Source: Gammaproteobacteria bacterium (GTDB lineage Bacteria; Pseudomonadota; Gammaproteobacteria; Competibacterales; Competibacteraceae). From it: a stretch of 64,000 bases of DNA. The DNA is taken from the NCBI GenBank assembly GCA_024235095.1, contig JACKNC010000001.1, positions 1,463,501 through 1,527,500 on the forward strand, read 5' to 3'. A program made the position numbers and the translations under genes. Below the pieces are notes generated by a model. That model was not told where the DNA came from. It worked only from the letters and a program-made list of their open reading frames with translations, and ran no database searches. Of this stretch, positions 59,310 through 64,000 are shown one piece after another. Every line of letters begins with the position of its first letter. The first letter of the stretch is position 1.

Positions 59310-60746
59310 TTATTCCCGACGCCAAATTGTGCCTTTTGGCGTGTCTTCGAGAACAATTCCCACCTCTTGTAATGCTCTGCGAATGCGATCGGCCTCGGCC
59401 CAGTTCTTTGCCTGACGGGCGGCGGTACGTTCAGCGATCAATTCATCGATCCTACTGTCGAGCAGGGTCGAGACTGCGACAATGGCCACTGAATCACCTT
59501 GTCCAGTCGCTTGTATGCTCCCTCTAACAGGCAACAAACCTTTACGATACTTTTCCGGGTCTTCCTGAAGCAATCCTAAAAACGCTCCCAACTGTTTGAG
59601 AGTCGCACTCAACCGGGTCGCTATTGTTTCATCGTTAGCGCGCAGGCGATTGATTTCGCGCGCCAGATCAAACAACACCGCCAGCGCTTCGGGGGTGTTG
59701 AAATCATCATCCATGGCCTGAGTAAAACGCATCCGCCAGTTTTCTTCGAGCGGTGCATCCATCACCGGGAGGCCGTAGAGCGCAGTATAGAGCCGATCCA
59801 GCGACGCTTTGGCATGATCCAGATTTTCATCAGTGTAATTGAGTGGCCCTCGATAATGACTGGACAGGATAAACAGCCGCACCACTTCCGGTTGATAGCG
59901 TTGCAAGACATCTCGCACCGTGAAAAAATTGCCTAATGATTTGGACATTTTCTCTTCGTTGATTTGAACGAAGCCATTGTGCATCCAGATATTCACATAA
60001 GGCTGGCCGCTGGCGGCCTCGGATTGGGCGATTTCATTCTCATGGTGCGGGAATTTTAGATCCATGCCGCCGCCATGAATGTCGAAATGCTCGCCCAGGC
60101 AATGTGTGGACATAGCGGAGCATTCGATATGCCAGCCGGGCCGGCCCGGTCCCCACGGCGATGGCCAGCTTGGTTCACCCGGTTTAGCCGCTTTCCACAG
60201 CACGAAGTCCAGCGGGTCGTCCTTGGCTTCTTCGACATCAATCCGCGCGCCGGCCCGCAGATCCTCCAGTTTCTTATTGGCGAGTTGTCCATAACGCTCA
60301 AAGCGGCTTACGTCATAGTACACATCGCCGCTGCTGCCGACGTAAGCGAAACCCTTATCTACCAGGGTTTGAATCATAGCGAGTATGTCGGCCATCGCTT
60401 CGGTGGCGCGCGGCTCCCAGGTTGGCGGCAGAATGCCCAGCGCGTCCAGATCTTCATGCATGGCCTGGATAAAGCGATGGGTTAAGGCGTGGAAATCCTC
60501 ACCGTTTTCCTGCGCGCGGCGGATAATTTTGTCATCAATGTCGGTAATGTTCCGCACATAGGTGACGTCATAGCCCTTGATCCGCAACCAGCGCAACACA
60601 ATATCAAAGACGACCATCACCCGGGCATGGCCGATATGGCAATAATCATAGACCGTCATGCCACAAACGTACATCCGCGCCTTGCCAGGTTCAATGGGTC
60701 GGAATTCTTCTTTTTGACGGGTCAGGCTGTTGAAAATCTGGAGCAT
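59310..60746 (-). CDS. cysS: Cysteinyl-tRNA synthetase
   Basis: A class I synthetase charging tRNA-Cys. From MLQIFNSLTRQ (ATG at 60746) it is 478 residues. Catalytic motifs: YVCGMTVYDYCHIGHARVMVVFD, with the HIGH motif and first zinc-ligand Cys, then GWHIECSAMSTHCLGEHFDIHGGGMDLKFPHHENEIAQ with the other zinc ligands, and the KMSKS loop EEKMSKSLGNFFTV. The anticodon-binding helical domain follows to the C-terminal IWRRE. The frame is open to 60821 through a terminator hairpin, so the inner start is clearly right. A tRNA cluster follows. Confidence 0.98.
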   Translation of the reverse strand: MLQIFNSLTRQKEEFRPIEPGKARMYVCGMTVYDYCHIGHARVMVVFDIVLRWLRIKGYDVTYVRNITDIDDKIIRRAQENGEDFHALTHRFIQAMHEDLDALGILPPTWEPRATEAMADILAMIQTLVDKGFAYVGSSGDVYYDVSRFERYGQLANKKLEDLRAGARIDVEEAKDDPLDFVLWKAAKPGEPSWPSPWGPGRPGWHIECSAMSTHCLGEHFDIHGGGMDLKFPHHENEIAQSEAASGQPYVNIWMHNGFVQINEEKMSKSLGNFFTVRDVLQRYQPEVVRLFILSSHYRGPLNYTDENLDHAKASLDRLYTALYGLPVMDAPLEENWRMRFTQAMDDDFNTPEALAVLFDLAREINRLRANDETIATRLSATLKQLGAFLGLLQEDPEKYRKGLLPVRGSIQATGQGDSVAIVAVSTLLDSRIDELIAERTAARQAKNWAEADRIRRALQEVGIVLEDTPKGTIWRRE

Positions 60747-60791
60747 AGAGAATTCTCTCAAAAAGTCAGGAAGGGCGGTAAACCTCCAAAT

Positions 60792-60819
60792 AAAAAGGGC
60801 CGGGCAATGAGGCCCGGCC
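60792..60819 (-). terminator. Rho-independent terminator upstream of cysS
   Basis: On the minus strand a GC-rich stem GGCCGGGC / GCCCGGCC with a 6-nt loop is followed by T5. It ends 46 bp before the cysS ATG and 149 bp after the PrpD-like stop. It most likely ends the upstream transcript, though placement in the cysS leader would also allow attenuation. Confidence 0.75.
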
Positions 60820-60922
60820 AAAAACCACCAAAGGAGGATGTGCAGTAGACTAAGCAGAAGCTATAGCGCCCACTACACGAGGATCATTTTAACAAAAAAT
60901 TTAGAGTAAACATACTATTTCT

Positions 60923-60946
60923 CGTTGTTTTTCGGCAAAAAACAAC
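60923..60946. other. AT-rich hairpin after the MmgE/PrpD gene
   Basis: GTTGTTTTT and AAAAAACAAC flank a CGGC loop, about 22 bp beyond the stop at 60968. It could be a 3'-end mRNA structure; the stem has little GC. Confidence 0.4.
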
Positions 60947-60967
60947 ATTTGTTGTGCAAACAATAAG

Positions 60968-62296
60968 TTATCCTCCATTATTTTGCTGCACCGCCAAAAA
61001 AACCGGCGGTTCCGGCAAGGGCGGCAACGCAGAGTCATCGGACAGCGCCAAAATTGCGTCGATCAACCGGTCTGCCTCATGCACGCCGCCATAACTCATT
61101 AGCATTCGCGCTTTGGCGATCAATTCTACAGGCGACAGCGGAGCCTCAGGATCACCCTTGGCGTGAGTCCGTTGCATCGTCAACCGTTCTCCGTCGTGAG
61201 TGATCACAGTTACCGCACTGCCCCAGGCGTGGGGATAGGCTGAAGCGTAAGGTTCAGCCAGACGCAGCGTGACTCGCTCCCGCAACGCCGCCAGCCCCGT
61301 CCGGGCTGGTTCAGCAAAAGCATCGAAATTCATAGACTCACGCGTCAGCGCCGCTGCAACGCAGTGCTGAAGTGAAAACTTGGCCTCATAATCACTCTGC
61401 GGCAAGGGCCGGTCGCAGACTTCCAGAGCCGCAGCGTAGGTTTCCACTTCGATCTGTTCAATCGCTTCAGCAGTGACCTGGCGACGCAGTTCGCGTGCGG
61501 CGTCGACCGCTGGATGAGTATGCCGGCAGGACGGCCAGGGCTTAATCGACGTTTGCAATAACTGCCAGGGCGCATCAGGATCACGGATCACCGCTTCGGG
61601 GTCGGCGTCGGGGCAGGTTGCGGTAAACCAGCCTTTGGCCCCTTCCAGGATATTCGGCGGTCCAGTAAAGCCAAAGCGCGCCAGATCCGCCGCTAACACC
61701 CCGGCTTCGGCCGCGCATCCGGCATGTAGATGCTTGGTCATGGCGCCGGCCTCCAAAAACTGCCAGAGGCCGGCGGACTGGGCACCGGCATTGCCCAGGG
61801 CGTGAACCGTCGTTGAGGGGTCAAGGCGCAACAACGCTGACGTCGCCATCGCCGAGCCATAGGGTCCACAAGTGCCGGTGTTATGCCAGATGCGGTAATG
61901 GGAAGGACCGACCGCCATCCCCACCCGAGTCGTGGCCTCGAACCCCCACAACACCGCCTTGAGCATGGCGTGGCCGCGAATGCCCTCCCGGCCAGCCACC
62001 GCCCAGGCTGCTGGTACGACGACGCAACCGGGATGCACGACCGAGGCGCGATGCAAATCGTCGGTTTCCAGAATATGAGTCAGCGATCCAAGCAGAAAGG
62101 CGTTACGTTCAGCGTCAGTTGCCTCGGTCGCGCCTGCCCAACGTAGCAGAATCGAGCCAGGTTCGCTGATCCGCCCCGCCATGGCATTAGCCATGGCATC
62201 CAGCGTCAGCAAGGCGGCCTGTTGCAGATCGGTCGCCGCGACAGGCTTGGCCATAATCAGTTCGGTCAGTTGCTGGGTGAGGGTCGGTTTGGACAT
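60968..62296 (-). CDS. MmgE/PrpD family protein
   Basis: A 442-residue member of the MmgE/PrpD (2-methylcitrate dehydratase / cis-aconitate decarboxylase-like) fold. The ATG at 62296 with GGAG about 9 nt upstream is preferred over the frame opening at 62377. Features: ALLTLDAMANAMAGR near the start, LTHILETDDLHRASVVHPGCVVVPAAWAVA (active-site region of the fold, with Asp-Asp and His), HNTGTCGPYGSAMATSALL, and KPWPSCRHTHPAVDAARELR. No prpB, prpC or acn is nearby, so a methylcitrate role is unproven. The specific substrate is unknown. Confidence 0.88.
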   Translation of the reverse strand: MSKPTLTQQLTELIMAKPVAATDLQQAALLTLDAMANAMAGRISEPGSILLRWAGATEATDAERNAFLLGSLTHILETDDLHRASVVHPGCVVVPAAWAVAGREGIRGHAMLKAVLWGFEATTRVGMAVGPSHYRIWHNTGTCGPYGSAMATSALLRLDPSTTVHALGNAGAQSAGLWQFLEAGAMTKHLHAGCAAEAGVLAADLARFGFTGPPNILEGAKGWFTATCPDADPEAVIRDPDAPWQLLQTSIKPWPSCRHTHPAVDAARELRRQVTAEAIEQIEVETYAAALEVCDRPLPQSDYEAKFSLQHCVAAALTRESMNFDAFAEPARTGLAALRERVTLRLAEPYASAYPHAWGSAVTVITHDGERLTMQRTHAKGDPEAPLSPVELIAKARMLMSYGGVHEADRLIDAILALSDDSALPPLPEPPVFLAVQQNNGG

Positions 62297-62373
62297 GATG
62301 CGGCGCTCCGGAATCAGATGAAACGAAACAGGTTTTCTCTCCTTAATTATAGTCTTCTGATCGGAGCGCCTCC

Positions 62374-63321
62374 TCAATCCTTCCAGGGACGCTCACATTG
62401 CCGGTATTGTTCCCAAATTTCCTTGAACTGACGTTCATGCTGGTCCAGCCGGCAGCCATACCAGCCTTCGATGACTTGCCGAGCCGCAGAAATAGCGTTC
62501 AGCTTCGCTTCATCCAGTAAACGGCGTGCCACGCTAATGTCATTCATAATCCCCAAGCAGTCCTGCAAGCGGGACATGGCGCTCAGATACGCCTTGACCG
62601 CAGGGGCAGGGTACAGACTGGCGAAAAAATCCAGGGCATAGCGTAATTCCTTGATGCGGATGCGCAAGGCGTGCCGTTCTGTGGCCGACAACTCCGCGAA
62701 TGCTTCGCCACGACTCACCACTTTACGGTGATTTTTTTCGAGCAAGGATGTGGAAAATCGTAGAATCGGCTCCGTCAGCTGCTCACGCTGTTCATCGCTC
62801 AAGCTTTCCCGCCAGGCGCGGTGATCCAGCCACTCGGCGAAGCGTTGCCGCAACAACGGATAGCGCGGCTGTTTCAGCGCCTCATGTAGCGTTTGATAGT
62901 GATGTTGACGGATTGTCGCCGCCTTGGCGCGAAACAGGAGCAGGCCGCGTTTGCGTGGAAAATGGGCAAAAACCGGCGCCATGCCTTCTTCCAGGAATAC
63001 ATCCCAGTCCCGAGCAGATCCCAGGTGCTTATTTAACCAGCGAATATCCTCGACCAGCGCGGCGCTGCCCTCGCGCGGGATTAAGGGACGGAAGGTTTTA
63101 AGGCTGGAGCGCAGCCGTCGGAAAGCCACCCGCATTTGATGGACCCCTTCAGTTTGGCCATCCAGCACTGCCGCACGATTGGCCTCAGCATGGCTCAAAC
63201 AGGCGCTGATGATAGCGACAAAAGCCTCTTCGCCGGGGGTTTCGATCGTCAATTCAACGGGACTGGCCTTGACGTGGCGCGGCGCGTCCGCCGACAGGCG
63301 TTTTTTTGGAGGGTTAGTCAT
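62374..63321 (-). CDS. CHAD domain protein
   Basis: A 315-residue protein consisting almost entirely of a CHAD domain, the conserved His-rich all-helical domain that binds polyphosphate and targets granules. The signature VHQMRVAFRRLRSSLKTFRPLI (residues about 61-82) is strong. LNKHLGSARDWDVFLEE follows, and the second half repeats the pattern with RHALRIRIKELRYALDFFASLYP and LQDCLGIMNDISVARRLL. There is no CYTH triphosphatase domain attached. It precedes the PrpD-like gene on the minus strand, 77 bp upstream of its preferred start. A polyphosphate role is from family knowledge. Confidence 0.92.
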   Translation of the reverse strand: MTNPPKKRLSADAPRHVKASPVELTIETPGEEAFVAIISACLSHAEANRAAVLDGQTEGVHQMRVAFRRLRSSLKTFRPLIPREGSAALVEDIRWLNKHLGSARDWDVFLEEGMAPVFAHFPRKRGLLLFRAKAATIRQHHYQTLHEALKQPRYPLLRQRFAEWLDHRAWRESLSDEQREQLTEPILRFSTSLLEKNHRKVVSRGEAFAELSATERHALRIRIKELRYALDFFASLYPAPAVKAYLSAMSRLQDCLGIMNDISVARRLLDEAKLNAISAARQVIEGWYGCRLDQHERQFKEIWEQYRQCERPWKD

Positions 63322-63539
63322 AATATATTCAATTTATTAAATAAAATAAACAGGATACTTCATGAGCAACCGTCTGCGCCCCTTCCTCAGTCCTTCCCTG
63401 CTAGAAAGCGGGTGAACACTGACTTCTAAAGCAAGATAGTCGCGACGCTTAGACCGCAATACAATACCGTTTTTATTCCTTACCCTAAACTGATCATTTG
63501 AATTCCACTGAGTCCAAACGCCGACGGAGCCGTGACGTT
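63322..63539. other. Divergent promoter region, CHAD gene / opgG-like gene
   Basis: A 218-bp intergenic region between the two divergent starts. AT-rich DNA right beside the CHAD start (63322-63350) and around 63465-63485 could hold promoters. No gene is seen. Confidence 0.35.
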
Positions 63540-64000
63540 GTGAAACTGCAAATGTTGCTGAGTGTTGTTGTGTTGGTGAGTGTTTGTGCGAGTCCAGTAG
63601 CCAGTTGGAGCGCGCCGAATGTGCCGGAGGCGACCCCAGCCGCCACGCCTCCGCCCAAGCGATTCAATTTCGCCGATGTGCGTCGTCGCGCCGAGGTGTT
63701 GGCTACGCAACCCTTCAAGGTGCCAGGTAATAACTTGCCCGAATTTTTCCAGGTGCTGGATTACGATCAATATCGGGATATCCGATTTCGCGCGGATAAA
63801 AGTCTATGGCGCAACGAAGCCCTGCCTTTCGAGGTTCAGTTCGTTCCACTAGGATTTTTGTTCAAACAGCCCGTCATTGTTAATGTCGTTGAGGAAGGCG
63901 AAAGTCGGCCGATTGAATACGCCAATGATCTATTCGATTTTGGCAAGAATCAGGTGCCTGACAACCTGCCCAAGGATTTGGGGTTCTCGGGTTTTAAGGT
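63540..64000 (+). CDS. opgG: Partial CDS, glucan biosynthesis protein G/D-like (periplasmic)
   Basis: A frame opening at GTG 63540, with GGAG 10 nt upstream, continues to the window end (153 codons). It starts with a signal-peptide-like segment (VKLQMLLSVVVLVSVCASPVAS) and a Pro/Ala spacer. The mature part begins RFNFADVRRRAEVLATQPF, then LPEFFQVLDYDQYRDIRFRADKSLW and LPFEVQFVPLGFLF, matching the N-terminal domain of OpgG/OpgD, periplasmic enzymes of osmoregulated periplasmic glucan synthesis. OpgG versus OpgD cannot be separated from this part. opgH is expected downstream, outside the window. Confidence 0.85.
   Translation, partial: MKLQMLLSVVVLVSVCASPVASWSAPNVPEATPAATPPPKRFNFADVRRRAEVLATQPFKVPGNNLPEFFQVLDYDQYRDIRFRADKSLWRNEALPFEVQFVPLGFLFKQPVIVNVVEEGESRPIEYANDLFDFGKNQVPDNLPKDLGFSGFK

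Noticed and set aside
60746..60967. T-box-like leader for cysS
   Set aside because: No T-box specifier or antiterminator sequence was recognised, and T-boxes are not expected in gammaproteobacteria; the hairpin is better read as a terminator.

Overview
The window looks like a chromosome segment of a GC-rich gammaproteobacterium. The evidence is several gene orders typical of that class: cysS / tRNA cluster / tig-clpP-clpX-lon-hupB-tRNAs-ppiD; cvpA-purF-metZ; dksA-gluQ; pncC / thpR-recA-recX; sucA-sucB-lpd. Family or genus cannot be fixed from sequence alone. The load of PD-(D/E)XK/AAA-ATPase-like genes, a CHAD (polyphosphate-binding type) protein and large hybrid kinases recalls Competibacter/Chromatiales-type environmental bacteria, but that is inference.

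Layout. 1-3.4 kb: biotin genes on the minus strand (bioB, a DHH phosphoesterase, bioA, and the first codons of a probable bioF). 3.6-7.1 kb: ETF-ubiquinone oxidoreductase, a family 2 glycosyltransferase and a class I glutamine amidotransferase. 7.2-17.8 kb: a signalling block of two very large hybrid kinases. One carries a CxxCH-bearing DUF3365-like sensor and about six PAS domains and is coupled to a response-regulator diguanylate cyclase. The other is a transporter-fused, CbrA-like kinase preceded by a small overlapping leader ORF. 17.9-18.5 kb: an IS630 remnant and tRNA-Ser. 18.8-24.1 kb: cvpA-purF-metZ, a HAD phosphatase, a PD-(D/E)XK-like protein and an SDR. 24.2-30 kb: the 2-oxoglutarate dehydrogenase operon sucA-sucB-lpd. 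30.3-36.4 kb: dksA-gluQ, an EamA transporter, a class II DAHP synthase with an overlapping amidotransferase, corA and pncC.

36.4-46.3 kb is an accessory block lying between pncC and thpR-recA, genes that are usually close together. It holds two AAA-ATPase-like/PD-(D/E)XK fusion genes, a triplicated 25-bp palindrome, a 1050-residue secreted beta-helix protein ending in DUF4214, a complete IS701-type insertion sequence with terminal repeats and target duplication, a MITE-like inverted repeat, and a coiled-coil nuclease-like gene built on tandem 21-bp repeats. 46.3-49.6 kb: thpR, recA interrupted by a 361-residue LAGLIDADG intein, and recX.

49.7-60.8 kb is the proteostasis segment on the minus strand: cysS, tRNA Pro-Arg-His-Lys-Leu, trigger factor, ClpP, ClpX, Lon, HU, tRNA Val-Asp-Asp and PpiD. 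61-64 kb: a MmgE/PrpD-family protein, a CHAD protein, and the start of a plus-strand opgG-like gene cut by the window end.

The strongest leads are the RecA intein and its Ser +1 residue, the nuclease/ATPase-rich island next to recA, repeat-derived sequence inside the sucB reading frame, and the small leader ORF overlapping the transporter-kinase gene.
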